Of a stretch of DNA of 64,000 nucleotides, positions 8,991 to 19,749 are shown in pieces (the first letter of the stretch is position 1; every line of letters begins with the position of its first letter). The notes below the pieces were generated by a model. The model ran no database searches. It worked only from the letters and a program-made list of their open reading frames with translations, and was not told the DNA's origin. Source of the DNA: an uncultured Pseudoxanthomonas sp. (GTDB lineage: Bacteria; Pseudomonadota; Gammaproteobacteria; Xanthomonadales; Xanthomonadaceae); the NCBI GenBank assembly GCA_937975725.1, contig CALJUL010000017.1, forward strand, positions 39,070-103,069, written 5' to 3'. The position numbers and the translations under genes are program-made.

Positions 8991-10001
8991 TCAGCCTTCG
9001 CCGGGGGGCCGGGTGGATTCGCGGAAGACCACCTCGTGCCGCACCCGCACCATCGCGCCCCCGCCGCTGGAGCGGATGCGCGCCAGCAGTTCCATCGTCG
9101 CCATGTGCCCCATCAGCGACGTCGGCTGGCGCACCGTGGTCAGCGCCGGGTAGATGTGGCGCGCGATGGGGGTGTCGTCGAAGCCGCACACGGACACGTC
9201 GTCCGGCACCGCCAGCCCGCGCCGGCAGGCGGCGCGGATCACGCCGGCGGCCATGTCGTCGTTGGCGGCGAAGATCGCCGTCGGCGGCTGCGCCAGGTCG
9301 AGCAGCCGGTTGCCGGCGTTGATGCCCGACTCGAACGAGAAGGCGCCCTGCACCACCAGTTCCGGGTCGAACGGGATGCCGGCCGCCTGCAACGCGTCGC
9401 GATAGCCCTTGAAGCGCCACTGGCAGGCGCCGTGGGCCGGCGGCCCCTTGACGTGGCCGATGCGGCGGTGGCCCTGCGCGATCAAGCCTTCCATCAGTTC
9501 CCGGACCGCCGCGGTCTCGTCCATCATCACGCCGATGTGCGCCTCCGGGTGCTTGGGCGCGATGCAGGCATACGGCGTGCCCTGCGCCTCCAGGAAGGCC
9601 AGCACCGTGGCGTCGTCGGTCAGCGGCGGGATCAGCACCACGCCGTCGGGCGAGAAGTGCTCGAACACCACCCGCAGGTCCTCGGTCTTGCGCTGCTTCT
9701 GCGAACCCACCGGCGCCAGCACCAAGTTGTAGTGATGGTCGCGGCAGGCTTCCAGCATGCCGTTCTGGATCTCCATCAGGTAGTTGCGCGACGGGTTGTT
9801 GTAGACCAGCGCGACCACGTAGGAACGCTGGCCGGCCAGGCTGCGCGCGGACAGGTTGGGGCGGTACTGGAGCTTCTCCACCGCCTGCATGACGCGCTGG
9901 CGCATCTCCTCGCGCACGTTGGGCTCGTTGTTGAGCACCCGCGACACGGTCTTCATCGATACGCCGGCGGCGGCGGCCACGTCCTCGATCCTGCTGCGCA
10001 T
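8991..10001 (-). CDS. LacI-family transcriptional regulator
   Basis: A 336-residue repressor. Residues 1-25 (SRIEDVAAAAGVSMKTVSRV) form the LacI helix-turn-helix and LNNEPNVREEMRQRV the hinge side. The rest is a type 1 periplasmic-binding fold for an effector sugar or acid (IFAANDDMAAGVIRAACRRG; GFDDTPIARHIYPALTTVRQ). A perfect LacI-type palindrome lies 230 bp upstream, so autoregulation or control of the neighbouring minus-strand catabolic genes is plausible. The effector is unknown. It lies 44 bp beyond the sirtuin gene on the same strand. Confidence 0.95.
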   Translation of the reverse strand: MRSRIEDVAAAAGVSMKTVSRVLNNEPNVREEMRQRVMQAVEKLQYRPNLSARSLAGQRSYVVALVYNNPSRNYLMEIQNGMLEACRDHHYNLVLAPVGSQKQRKTEDLRVVFEHFSPDGVVLIPPLTDDATVLAFLEAQGTPYACIAPKHPEAHIGVMMDETAAVRELMEGLIAQGHRRIGHVKGPPAHGACQWRFKGYRDALQAAGIPFDPELVVQGAFSFESGINAGNRLLDLAQPPTAIFAANDDMAAGVIRAACRRGLAVPDDVSVCGFDDTPIARHIYPALTTVRQPTSLMGHMATMELLARIRSSGGGAMVRVRHEVVFRESTRPPGEG

Positions 10002-10222
10002 GGCGTGTTCCTATCCTTCTCCCGAGCTTTCCCGCGCCCCGCCGCTACCGGACGCCCGCACCGCGCGCGGAACCGCCCGGCCCCGGCTCGCGGCGCGCAT
10101 GCACCGGCATGATACGTCTTCCGGCATGGGCGCCCCTCCGTGTGCGACGCGTGCCCGTTCCGCGGCGAGCGGTGCGCGTTCCGGCGGCGCGCGGGCGGAC
10201 ATCGGCCGGACGCTAGCTCTAT

Positions 10223-10232
10223 CAGGCGCCTG
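10223..10232. promoter_or_regulatory. CAGGCGCCTG palindrome overlapping the LacI-type operator
   Basis: A perfect 10-bp palindrome that shares its last two bases with the TGACA palindrome to its right. It may be a second operator half or coincidental in GC-rich DNA. Confidence 0.35.
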
Positions 10233-10244
10233 ACAACGCTGTCA
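10231..10244. promoter_or_regulatory. LacI-family operator-like palindrome
   Basis: TGACA-ACGC-TGTCA is a 14-bp inverted repeat with perfect 5-bp arms around a central CG, the form of operator bound by many LacI-family proteins in Xanthomonads. It lies about 230 bp upstream of the LacI gene and about 210 bp downstream of the regulator remnant. Confidence 0.6.
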
Positions 10245-10456
10245 ACTCGCGGCCCGCGGCCGCCTGTGGGCATGGCCCGCGGTGCAGGCGGACCGCGCGG
10301 ACGACACGCGGGATTTCCGCGTGCGCCGCCGCCGTGCCGGCGATCAGTGCGCGTCGCGGAAGTCGGCCGGGTCCGGCAACGCCACCGGCACGCCCGCCGC
10401 ATCGCGGCCCGCCGCGGAGGATTCAACGCGACCTGGCAGTGCCGTCGGGCGAAACC

Positions 10457-10590
10457 TCAGGCCGACTCGCGCACCACCAGTTGCACCGGTAGCTGGACCG
10501 CCCCGGCCTGCCCGCCCTCGGCCAGGATCAGCAGCCGGTCCACCAGTTGCCGTGCCGCCCGCGCCCCGCTTCCGGCATGCCGGCGGACGA
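10457..10590 (-). pseudogene. C-terminal remnant of a second LacI-family regulator
   Basis: Read on the minus strand and ending in TGA at 10457-10459, the frame encodes GARAARQLVDRLL... and closes with VQLPVQLVVRESA, the standard C-terminus of LacI/GalR repressors (helix with RAARQL, then LPVxLVVRES). Upstream of about 10590 the frame loses family resemblance and runs into the end of aspartase at 10598. No start codon or DNA-binding domain is present, so it is a decayed copy. It implies a deletion between aspartase and the intact LacI gene. Confidence 0.65.
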
Positions 10591-10597
10591 CGCGGCT

Positions 10598-11992
<1,395 letters not shown>

Positions 11993-12056
11993 GGCCGGCG
12001 CTCCCCGATGTGTCGTGTGGTCGTGCCGGCGCAGCGCCGCCGGCGTGGCGAATGCG

Positions 12057-13529
12057 TCAGTCCAGGCCGCCCTGGCACAGGTACTTGATGTGCATGTACT
12101 CGTCCATGCCCTGGCGCCCGCCCTCGCGGCCATAGCCGGACGCCTTGATGCCGCCGAACGGCGCGGCCTCGGCGGCGACCGCGCCCTCGTTGATGCCCAC
12201 CAGCCCGGATTCCAGCGCCGCCGCCATGCGCGCGATGCGGCGCACGTCGCGGGTGTAGAAGTACGAGGCCAGCCCGTAGGGCGTGCCATTGGCTTCCGCC
12301 AGCACCCCGGCCTCGTCGGCGAAGCGGAACACCGGCACCATCGGGCCGAAGGTCTCCTCGCAGGCGAACTCCATGCCCTTGTTCACTCCGGTCAGCACGG
12401 TCGGTTCGTAGAAGTTCGCACCCAGCGCGGGCAGGCGCCGGCCGCCGGCGGCCACGCGTGCGCCCCTGGCCACCGCGTCGGCCACGTGGCGCTCCACCTT
12501 CTCCACCGCGCGCGTGTTGATCAGCGGGCCGATCTGCACGCCCTCTTCGCTGGCCGGGCCCACGCGCAGCGCGGACACGCGCGCGACCAGCCGGGCGACG
12601 AAATCGTCGTGCACGGCCTCATGCACGTACACGCGGTTGGGGCAGACGCAGGTCTGCCCGGCGTTGCGGAACTTGGCCGCCATCAGGCCGTCCACCGCGG
12701 CATCCAGGTCAGCGTCGTCGAAGACGATGAAGGGCGCGTTGCCGCCCAGTTCCAGCGACAGCTTCTTCAGCGTGTCGGCGCAGGCGCGCGCCAGGTGGCG
12801 CCCGACGGGCGTGGAACCGGTGAAGGTCAGCTTGCGCACGCGCGCGTCGGCCAGCCAGACGTCGACCACGCCGGCGGCGTTGGCGCGCGAGGCGGTGACC
12901 AGGTTGAGTACGCCGGGCGGCACGCCGGCCTCCTCGGCCAGCGCCGCCAGCGCCAGCGAGGTCAGCGGCGTGTCCTCGGCCGGCTTGGCGACCACCGTGC
13001 AGCCGGCCGCCAACGCCGGCGCGATCTTGCGCGCGATCATCGCGGCCGGGAAATTCCACGGCGTGATCGCGGCCACCACGCCCACCGGCTCCTTCACCGC
13101 CAGCATCTGCCGCCCGCGCACCGGCGGCGGGATGACGTCGCCGTAGCTGCGCACGGCCTCGGCGGCGAACCACTCCACGTAGCTGGCCGCGTAAACGATC
13201 TCGCCGACGGCCTCGGCCAGCGGCTTGCCTTGCTCGCGCGAGATCAGCCGCCCCAGGTCCTGGCGATGCTCCAGCAGCAGGGCGTTCCAGCGCGCCAGGA
13301 TGCGCGAGCGGTCGCGCGCCGGCACCGCGCGCCACGCAGGGAACGCCGCATGCGCGGCCTCCAGCGCGTCGCGCGCGTCGCGCGCGTCGGCGTCGGGCAC
13401 GCTGGCGAAGGGCTGCGCCAGCGCCGGGTCCTCGACGTCGTAGCGCGCGCCGCCCGCGGCTTCGCGCCAGCGGCCGTCGATGTAGTGGGCGGAACGCAGC
13501 AGGTCGGGGCGTTGCAGGGTCAGCGGCAT
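12057..13529 (-). CDS. succinate-semialdehyde-type NAD(P) aldehyde dehydrogenase
   Basis: A 490-residue aldehyde dehydrogenase closest to the GabD group (residues read as [41 protein letters not shown]). Catalytic Cys294 sits in GQTCVCPNR and the general base Glu in LELGGNAP. It oxidises a short semialdehyde to the acid with NAD(P); succinate semialdehyde is the family's usual substrate, but glutarate or malonate semialdehyde cannot be excluded. The ATG at 13529 gives [20 protein letters not shown], the usual N-terminus. It lies between the tartrate-type dehydrogenase and aspartase. Confidence 0.9.
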   Translation of the reverse strand: MPLTLQRPDLLRSAHYIDGRWREAAGGARYDVEDPALAQPFASVPDADARDARDALEAAHAAFPAWRAVPARDRSRILARWNALLLEHRQDLGRLISREQGKPLAEAVGEIVYAASYVEWFAAEAVRSYGDVIPPPVRGRQMLAVKEPVGVVAAITPWNFPAAMIARKIAPALAAGCTVVAKPAEDTPLTSLALAALAEEAGVPPGVLNLVTASRANAAGVVDVWLADARVRKLTFTGSTPVGRHLARACADTLKKLSLELGGNAPFIVFDDADLDAAVDGLMAAKFRNAGQTCVCPNRVYVHEAVHDDFVARLVARVSALRVGPASEEGVQIGPLINTRAVEKVERHVADAVARGARVAAGGRRLPALGANFYEPTVLTGVNKGMEFACEETFGPMVPVFRFADEAGVLAEANGTPYGLASYFYTRDVRRIARMAAALESGLVGINEGAVAAEAAPFGGIKASGYGREGGRQGMDEYMHIKYLCQGGLD

Positions 13530-13566
13530 GGCGATAACCGGAAGAAGAAGAGGAAGCGGCGGCGTT

Positions 13567-14655
13567 TCAGCCGGCGGCGACGATCCGCGCGATCGCCTCA
13601 CCGACTTCGCCGGTGGAGGCGGTGCCGCCCAGGTCCGGCGTACGCGGGCCGTCGCGCAGCACCTGTTCGATGGCGGCCAGGATGGCGTCGTGCGCGGCGC
13701 GGCCCGCGCCCTGCCCGCCGCCGAGGAAATCGAGCATCAGCGCACCCGACCAGACCATCGCGATCGGATTGGCGATGCCCTTGCCGAAGATGTCCGGCGC
13801 CGAGCCGTGCACCGGCTCGAACAGCGACGGGAAGCTGCGCTCCGGGTTGAGGTTGGCCGACGGCGCCAGCCCGATCGTGCCGGTGGTCGCCGGGCCCAGG
13901 TCGGACAGGATGTCGCCGAACAGGTTGGACGCCACCACCACGTCGAAGCGCCCGGGCTGCAGCACGAAGCGCGCCGACAGGATGTCGATGTGCTGCTTGT
14001 CCACCTGTACCTGCGGATAGCCGGCGCCGATGGCGTCGGCGCGGCCGTCCCACCACGGCATGGCGATGGCGATGCCGTTGCTCTTGGTCGCCACCGTCAG
14101 GTGCCGGCGCGGCCGCGCGGCGGCCAGTTCGAAGGCGTAGCGCAGCACGCGGTCGGCGCCGTAGCGCGAGTACACCGATTCCTGGATCACGATCTCGCGG
14201 TCGGTGCCGGCGTACATCACCCCGCCCAGCGAGGTGTATTCGCCCTCGGTGTTCTCGCGCACCACCAGGTAGTCGATGTCGCCGGGCTTGCGCCCGGCCA
14301 GCGGGCACGGCGCGCCCTCGAACAGGCGCACCGGGCGCAGGTTGATGTACTGGTCGAACTCGCGGCGGAACTTCAGCAGCGAGCCCCACAGCGACACGTG
14401 GTCGGGCACCGTCGCCGGCCATCCCACCGCGCCGAAGTAGAGCGCGTCCATGCCCTCAAGCTGTGCCTTCCAGTCGTCCGGCATCATCTGCCCGTGCCGC
14501 GCGTAGTAGTCGCAGTGGGCCCAGTCGAAGTGCACGAAGTCCAGGCCGATGCCGAACCGACGCGCGGCCGCTTCCAGCACGCGCAGGCCCTGGGGCATGA
14601 CTTCCTTGCCGATGCCGTCGCCCGGCAGGACGGCGATGCGATGCGGGGTGCTCAC
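13567..14655 (-). CDS. tartrate/D-malate-type decarboxylating dehydrogenase
   Basis: A 362-residue member of the isocitrate/isopropylmalate dehydrogenase family, starting at GTG 14655, which overlaps the ABC ATPase stop (GTGA). [25 protein letters not shown], the [14 protein letters not shown] metal-ligand region and [20 protein letters not shown] are diagnostic. [13 protein letters not shown] and [18 protein letters not shown] fit the tartrate dehydrogenase/D-malate dehydrogenase subgroup (TtuC/DmlA) rather than LeuB or Icd. It likely oxidises and decarboxylates a 2-hydroxy-diacid. The translational overlap with the transporter ties its substrate to the imported compound. Confidence 0.9.
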   Translation of the reverse strand: MSTPHRIAVLPGDGIGKEVMPQGLRVLEAAARRFGIGLDFVHFDWAHCDYYARHGQMMPDDWKAQLEGMDALYFGAVGWPATVPDHVSLWGSLLKFRREFDQYINLRPVRLFEGAPCPLAGRKPGDIDYLVVRENTEGEYTSLGGVMYAGTDREIVIQESVYSRYGADRVLRYAFELAAARPRRHLTVATKSNGIAIAMPWWDGRADAIGAGYPQVQVDKQHIDILSARFVLQPGRFDVVVASNLFGDILSDLGPATTGTIGLAPSANLNPERSFPSLFEPVHGSAPDIFGKGIANPIAMVWSGALMLDFLGGGQGAGRAAHDAILAAIEQVLRDGPRTPDLGGTASTGEVGEAIARIVAAG

Positions 14656-16307
14656 GGGGTGGCTTCTCCTGTCGGCGCGCGGCTGCGGCCGCCGGCGGCG
14701 AGCACGTCGTCCAGCCAGCCGGTCCGCAGTTCGGGGACCGAACGCGCCAGTTGTTCGTAATAGGGATGGTGGGGGCCGCGCGCGTAGTCCTCGCGGGCGA
14801 TCTGCGCCAGCTTGCGGCCGTGGCGCATCACCACGATGCCGTCGCAGACCGCGCGCACGCTGTGCATGTCGTGGCTGATGAACAGGTACGAGGCGTTGAC
14901 CTCACGGCGCAGCTCGGCGATCAGGTCCAGGATCGCCGCGGCCACCACCGGGTCCAGCGCCGAGGTCACTTCGTCGCACAGGATCAGGTCGGGCTGCGCG
15001 GCCAGCGCGCGCGCCAGGTTGATGCGCTGCTTCTGCCCGCCGGACAGGCCCACCGAGGTGCGGTCGGCCAGCGCCGCGGGCAGCTTCACCAGGTCGAGCA
15101 GTTCGGCCACGCGCCGGCGGCGCGCGGCCGCGTCCATGCCGTGGAAGAACGCCAGCGGGCGCTCCAGGATGCGGCCGACCGTGTGTGCGGGGTTGAGCGC
15201 GGTGTCGGCGTGCTGGAACACGATCTGGATGCGCCGCAGCGTCTCGCGGTCGCGCTTGGCCAGCGCGCCGGACAGCGCCTGGCCGTCGAAGCGGACGGTG
15301 CCGGCCGCCGGGGCGATCAGGCCGGCGATGCAGCGCGCCAGCGTCGACTTGCCGGAGCCGGATTCGCCGATCACGCCGATGGCCTGGCCGCGGTACAGGG
15401 TGAGGTCCACGTCCGACAGCACCGGGAATTCCGGCTTGCCGTCGCGCACGCGGCCGTAGCCGGCGCTCAGGCCGGCGACTTCCAGCAGCGGCTCGGCGCG
15501 CACGTCCGCGGACGCGGGCGCGGCCGGCGCGCGTTCGCCCACCCGCGCGGCGTCGAGCAGGCTGCGGGTGTAGTCGTCGGCGGGCGCGGCCAGCATCTGC
15601 GCCGTGGCCGCGCATTCGCGCATGCGGCCGTGGCGCAGCACCAGGATGCGGTCGGCCATCTGCGCCACCACGGCCAGGTCGTGGCTGACGTAGATCGCGC
15701 TGACGCCGTGCACGCGCACCGCGCGGCGGAATGCGGCCAGCACTTCGATCTGGGTGGTCACGTCCAGCGCCGTGGTCGGCTCGTCGAACACCACCACGTC
15801 CGGGTCGGCGATCAGCGCCATCGCCGCCATCACGCGCTGCAACTGGCCGCCGGAGACTTCGTGCGGATAGCGCTGGCCGATGGTCTCCGGATCCGGCAGG
15901 GCCAGGTCGCGGAACAGCGCGACCGCCTTGCGTTCGGCCTCGGCGCGCTCCAGCACGCCGTGCAGCAGCGCCGGCTCGATCACCTGGTCCAGCAACCGCC
16001 GCGAGGGATTGAACGAGGCCGCCGCGCTCTGCGCGATGTAGGCCACGCGGCGCCCGCGCAGAGCGCGCTTGCCGGATTCGGACAGCGCCAGCACGTCGGT
16101 CTCGCCGATCCGCACGCGGCCGCCGGCGATGCGGCAACCGCGCCGCGCGTAGCCCATCAGCGCCAGCGCGATGGTGGTCTTGCCCGAACCGGACTCGCCG
16201 ATCAGCGCCAGCACTTCGCCCGGCTCCAGCGCGAAGTCCACGTCGTGGACCAGCACCTGCTCGCCGGCGGCGACCCGCAGGCCCTCGACCCGGATGCGCG
16301 CGCCCAT
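14652..16307 (-). CDS. fused double ATPase of a Dpp/Opp-type ABC importer
   Basis: A 551-residue protein with two complete ABC domains. Domain 1 (about 5-250) has GESGSGKTT, the VSGGQLQR signature and VVFDEPTTALD; domain 2 (about 280-530) has GESGSGKST, LSGGQKQRI and LILCDEVTSALD. Both carry the switch His (YVSHDLAV; FISHDMHS). This is the DppD-DppF pair in one chain, as in YejF or GsiA, energising peptide, opine or nickel-type importers. Start and stop overlap its neighbours by 1 and 4 bases, so it is translated from the same operon as the permeases. Confidence 0.95.
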   Translation of the reverse strand: MGARIRVEGLRVAAGEQVLVHDVDFALEPGEVLALIGESGSGKTTIALALMGYARRGCRIAGGRVRIGETDVLALSESGKRALRGRRVAYIAQSAAASFNPSRRLLDQVIEPALLHGVLERAEAERKAVALFRDLALPDPETIGQRYPHEVSGGQLQRVMAAMALIADPDVVVFDEPTTALDVTTQIEVLAAFRRAVRVHGVSAIYVSHDLAVVAQMADRILVLRHGRMRECAATAQMLAAPADDYTRSLLDAARVGERAPAAPASADVRAEPLLEVAGLSAGYGRVRDGKPEFPVLSDVDLTLYRGQAIGVIGESGSGKSTLARCIAGLIAPAAGTVRFDGQALSGALAKRDRETLRRIQIVFQHADTALNPAHTVGRILERPLAFFHGMDAAARRRRVAELLDLVKLPAALADRTSVGLSGGQKQRINLARALAAQPDLILCDEVTSALDPVVAAAILDLIAELRREVNASYLFISHDMHSVRAVCDGIVVMRHGRKLAQIAREDYARGPHHPYYEQLARSVPELRTGWLDDVLAAGGRSRAPTGEATP

Positions 16308-17173
16308 CAATGCACCGCCTTGCGCGCGTCGCGGCCCGGCAGCGCGTCCACCACCAGGTTGACCGCCATGGTCAGGCTGGCGATGGCCAGCGCCGGCGCC
16401 ACCACCGCCATGCCGCCCTGCCACAGCGCGCCCAGGTTCTCGCGCACCAGCGTGCCCCAGTCGGCCGCCGGCGGCTGCACGCCCAGGCCCAGGAAGCTCA
16501 GGCTGGCCAGCAGCAGCACCACGTAGACGAAGCGCAGTCCCAGGTCGACCAGCATCGGCGCGGCGATGTTGGGCAGCACTTCGTGCAGCATCAGGTAGCC
16601 GCGCGATTCGCCGCGCGTGCGCGCCACCACCACGTAGTCCAGCGCGGCCACGTTGATCGCCAGCGCGCGCGCGATGCGGTAGGCGCCGGGCACGTAGATG
16701 ACCGCCGCGGTCAGCACCAGCAGCGGCACCGAAGCGCCGAACGCGGCCACCATGATCAGTGCGAACAGCTTGCTGGGGATCGAAATCAGCGTGTCCATGC
16801 CGCGGCTGAGCAGCATGTCCAGCCAGCCGCCGCTGACCGCCGCCAGCAGCGCCAGGCAGGTGCCGATGGCGCTGGCCAGCACCGCCGCCACCATCGCCAC
16901 CGCGACCGTGTAGCGCGCGCCCAGCAGCACGCGCGCCAGCATGTCGCGACCCAGGTAGTCCGCACCCAGCCAATGCCCGGCCTGCGGCCCGGCGAACACC
17001 GGCAGCGCGCCGATCTCCTGCGCGCCGGCCGGCACCCACCAGGGCGCGGCCAGCGCGACCAGCAGCCAGGCCAGGACCACCAGCAGCCCCAGCGTGCCCG
17101 GCACGCCGAGACCGAGCGTGCGCCGGCGCGGGGCGGGTCCGGGAGCGGGACGGGGAGCGGCCGTGGCGTTCAT
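16307..17173 (-). CDS. DppC-type ABC permease
   Basis: A 288-residue inner-membrane permease. A basic, Pro-rich cytoplasmic N-terminus precedes TM1 (LGLLVVLAWLLVALAAPWW); the HWLGADYLGRDMLARVLLGA segment is the DppC hallmark. The coupling loop has ARTRGESRGYLMLHEVLPN, the EAA-type motif. About six transmembrane helices in all. Its stop overlaps the ATPase start and its start overlaps the DppB stop, giving fixed 1:1 translation. Confidence 0.93.
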   Translation of the reverse strand: MNATAAPRPAPGPAPRRRTLGLGVPGTLGLLVVLAWLLVALAAPWWVPAGAQEIGALPVFAGPQAGHWLGADYLGRDMLARVLLGARYTVAVAMVAAVLASAIGTCLALLAAVSGGWLDMLLSRGMDTLISIPSKLFALIMVAAFGASVPLLVLTAAVIYVPGAYRIARALAINVAALDYVVVARTRGESRGYLMLHEVLPNIAAPMLVDLGLRFVYVVLLLASLSFLGLGVQPPAADWGTLVRENLGALWQGGMAVVAPALAIASLTMAVNLVVDALPGRDARKAVH

Positions 17174-18126
17174 CGGGCGTGGCGCAGGCGGGGGTTGGCG
17201 AGGATGCCGACCATGTCGGCGAGCATGACCAGCAGCAGGTAGCCGGCGCAGAAGATCATGGTGCAGGTCTGCACCAGCGGGATGTCGCGCTGGCTGACGC
17301 CGTCGACCATCAGCTTGGCCACGCCGGGGTAGTGGAAGATCGTCTCGATCACGATCACGCCGCCCAGCAGGTACGAAGTGCTCAGCGCCACCGCGTTGGC
17401 GATCGGCCCGATCGCATTGGGCATGGCGTGCAGCAGCACCAGCCGCACCGGCGGCACGCCCTTCAGCCGCGCCATCTCGATGTACGCCGCGTCCAACTGG
17501 TCGGCCAGCGCCGCGCGGGTCATCCGCATCATCTGCGCCACGGTCACGCAGCACAGCGTCAGCACCGGCATGACGAACACGCGCACCGCGCCGGAGAACG
17601 AATCGATGTCGCTGGCGTAGGACAGCGCCGGCAGCCAGCCCAGTTGCACCGACAGCACCAGCACCGCGATGGTGGCGATCAGGAATTCCGGAACGGACAC
17701 CAGCGCCACCGCGCCGTTGTTGAGCAGGCGATCCAGCCAGCTACCGCGGAACACCGCCGCCAGCGTGCCCAGCAGCAGCGCCAGCGGCACCGCGATGGCG
17801 GCGGTCACCGCGGCCAGCAGCAGCGAGTTGGGCAGGCGGTTGCCGATCAGTTCCATCACCGGCGCGTCGCTGACCAGCGAGCGCCCGGGATTGCCGGTGA
17901 CCAGGCCGCCCAGCCAGTGCAGGTAGCGCATCGCCAGCGGCTGGTCCAAGCCCATCTGCACGCGCAGCGCGGCCAGCGTCTCGGGGGTCGCGTCCTGGCC
18001 CAGCAATTCCTCGGCCGCGTCGCCCGGCAGCACCGCGGTGATGGTGAACACCACCACCGAGACCAGCAGCAGCGACAGCATCGCCAGCCCCAGCCGCTGC
18101 ACCAGCATGCGCAGCAGCGGGTTCAT
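17170..18126 (-). CDS. DppB-type ABC permease
   Basis: A 318-residue inner-membrane permease beginning MNPLLRMLVQRLGLAML, with TM1 followed by the typical periplasmic loop AEELLGQDATPETLAALRVQ. The EAA loop is AARLKG-like (EMARLKGVPPVRLVLLHAMP). Family length and about six helices. It overlaps the binding-protein gene (4 bases) and DppC (4 bases). A further in-frame ATG at 18138 would extend it four residues into the binding-protein gene and is not favoured. Confidence 0.93.
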   Translation of the reverse strand: MNPLLRMLVQRLGLAMLSLLLVSVVVFTITAVLPGDAAEELLGQDATPETLAALRVQMGLDQPLAMRYLHWLGGLVTGNPGRSLVSDAPVMELIGNRLPNSLLLAAVTAAIAVPLALLLGTLAAVFRGSWLDRLLNNGAVALVSVPEFLIATIAVLVLSVQLGWLPALSYASDIDSFSGAVRVFVMPVLTLCCVTVAQMMRMTRAALADQLDAAYIEMARLKGVPPVRLVLLHAMPNAIGPIANAVALSTSYLLGGVIVIETIFHYPGVAKLMVDGVSQRDIPLVQTCTMIFCAGYLLLVMLADMVGILANPRLRHAR

Positions 18127-19736
18127 GCGTCCCACCATACGTGCTCGGCGAACTCGTAGCCCATCAGGCCGCCGACCGGGATCGGCGCCAGTCCCTTCAG
18201 GCGCCGGTCGTGCGCGTCCAGCGAGGAAATGAACAGCGGCACGGCCACCCCGCCCTTTTCGTGGATCATCACCTGCATGTCGGCGTACATCGCCTTGCGG
18301 CGCGCCTCGTCCACTTCCGAGCGCGCGGCCAGCAGCAACTGGTCGAAGCGCGGGTCCTTCCAGCGCGCATCGTTGCTGGAGGAGTCGGACTTGAAGAACT
18401 GGGTCAGCACCGCGTCCGCGTTGGGGCGCGCGTTGACGTTGCCCCAGCCGACCGCGCTCTTGCCCCAGTGATTGGACCAGTAGCCGTCCGGCGGCATGCG
18501 CTGCAACTGCAGGTTCATGCCGATCTTGCGCGCGGCCTGCTGCAGCGTCAGGGTCATCTCCACGCTGTAGGAGGCCGCCGGCGAGGCGACCACCGGGATC
18601 GGCGTGCCGCCCAGGCCGCTGCGCCGGAAGTGGTGCCTGGCCCGGTCGTAGTCGATCTCGCGCTGCGGCAGCCCGGCGAACCAGAAGCGGTTGCTCGGAT
18701 GGATGGGATGGTCGTTGGCGATCATCGCGTTGCCCAACGCCACCGACTCGACGATGCGCGCGCGGTCGAACAGCAGCTTGACCGCCAGGGTGAAGTCGGC
18801 GCTGCTGCCCGGCGCCATGTCCTGGCGCATCGCCAGGTTGCTGTACTGCCCCGAGGGCTGGCGGAACACCGTGTAGCCGCGGCTGCCGTCGATGCGCGCC
18901 ACCGAGCGCGGGTCGACCGCCGCCACCAGGTCCAGGTCGCCGGACAGCAGCGCGTTGACCCGCGCGCCCTCGTCGCCCAGGCCGGCGAACACCACTTCGT
19001 CCACGTAGGGCCGGCCTTCGCGCCAGTAACCCGGATTGCGCACCATGATCGAGCGCAGCCCGCGCTTGAATTCCTTCAGCAGGAACGGGCCGGTGCCGAT
19101 GCCGCGATTGAAGTCGTGCGTGCCGGCCGGGACGATGGCGAACCAGAACGTGGCCAGGGTCACCGGCAGGTCGGCGTTGGCCTGGTGCAGGCGCACTTCC
19201 ACTTCGTCGGCGGCGACCGCACGCACGCGCTCGATCTGGTCGGCGAAGATCTTGGCCTTGGACACCGTGGCCGGGTCCTTGTGCCGCATCAGCGAGAACA
19301 CCACGTCGTCGGCGTGCAGCGGCTTGCCGTCGTGGAAGTGCACGCCGCGGCGCAGGCGGAAGCGCCAGACCCTGGCGTCGGCGGTCTCGAAGCGCTCGGC
19401 CAGCGCCGGCTGCGGCGCCAGGCTGCCGTCGAAGCAGGTCAGGCAGCTATACAGCATGCGCGAACGCGCGTAGTCGGTCTGGTTGGACAGCTTGGCCGGG
19501 TCCAGGGTGTCGGCGATGGACGAAGTACCGCTGGCCACGCGCACGCGGCCGCCGCGGCGCGGCCGCGCCGCCACCGCGGCCTGGGCCAGGGTGACGATGC
19601 CGGAGGAGGACGCCAGCGCCATGCCCGCGCCGGCCAGCAGCTTCAGCACGTCGCGGCGCGAAGCGCCGCGCGCGAGCGCGTCGAGGATGCGGCCGCTGTC
19701 GGCCGCATCCAACTGGTCGCGCGCGTCGCCGCTCAT
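18123..19736 (-). CDS. oligopeptide-family (SBP_bac_5) solute-binding protein with Tat signal
   Basis: A 537-residue periplasmic binding protein. An unusually long N-region (about 35 residues) ends in a twin-arginine motif, SRRDVLK at 26-32, then a hydrophobic stretch (LLAGAGMALASSSGIVTLA). The SBP_bac_5 fold follows (RFRLRRGVHFHDGKPLHADD; NPGYWREGRPYVDEVVF). Tat export suggests it folds in the cytoplasm before export. Substrates of this family include peptides, opines, nickel complexes and amino acid conjugates. First transporter gene of the operon, 13 bp after the HAD hydrolase gene. Confidence 0.93.
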   Translation of the reverse strand: MSGDARDQLDAADSGRILDALARGASRRDVLKLLAGAGMALASSSGIVTLAQAAVAARPRRGGRVRVASGTSSIADTLDPAKLSNQTDYARSRMLYSCLTCFDGSLAPQPALAERFETADARVWRFRLRRGVHFHDGKPLHADDVVFSLMRHKDPATVSKAKIFADQIERVRAVAADEVEVRLHQANADLPVTLATFWFAIVPAGTHDFNRGIGTGPFLLKEFKRGLRSIMVRNPGYWREGRPYVDEVVFAGLGDEGARVNALLSGDLDLVAAVDPRSVARIDGSRGYTVFRQPSGQYSNLAMRQDMAPGSSADFTLAVKLLFDRARIVESVALGNAMIANDHPIHPSNRFWFAGLPQREIDYDRARHHFRRSGLGGTPIPVVASPAASYSVEMTLTLQQAARKIGMNLQLQRMPPDGYWSNHWGKSAVGWGNVNARPNADAVLTQFFKSDSSSNDARWKDPRFDQLLLAARSEVDEARRKAMYADMQVMIHEKGGVAVPLFISSLDAHDRRLKGLAPIPVGGLMGYEFAEHVWWDA

Positions 19737-19749
19737 GCGCGGGCGCCGG

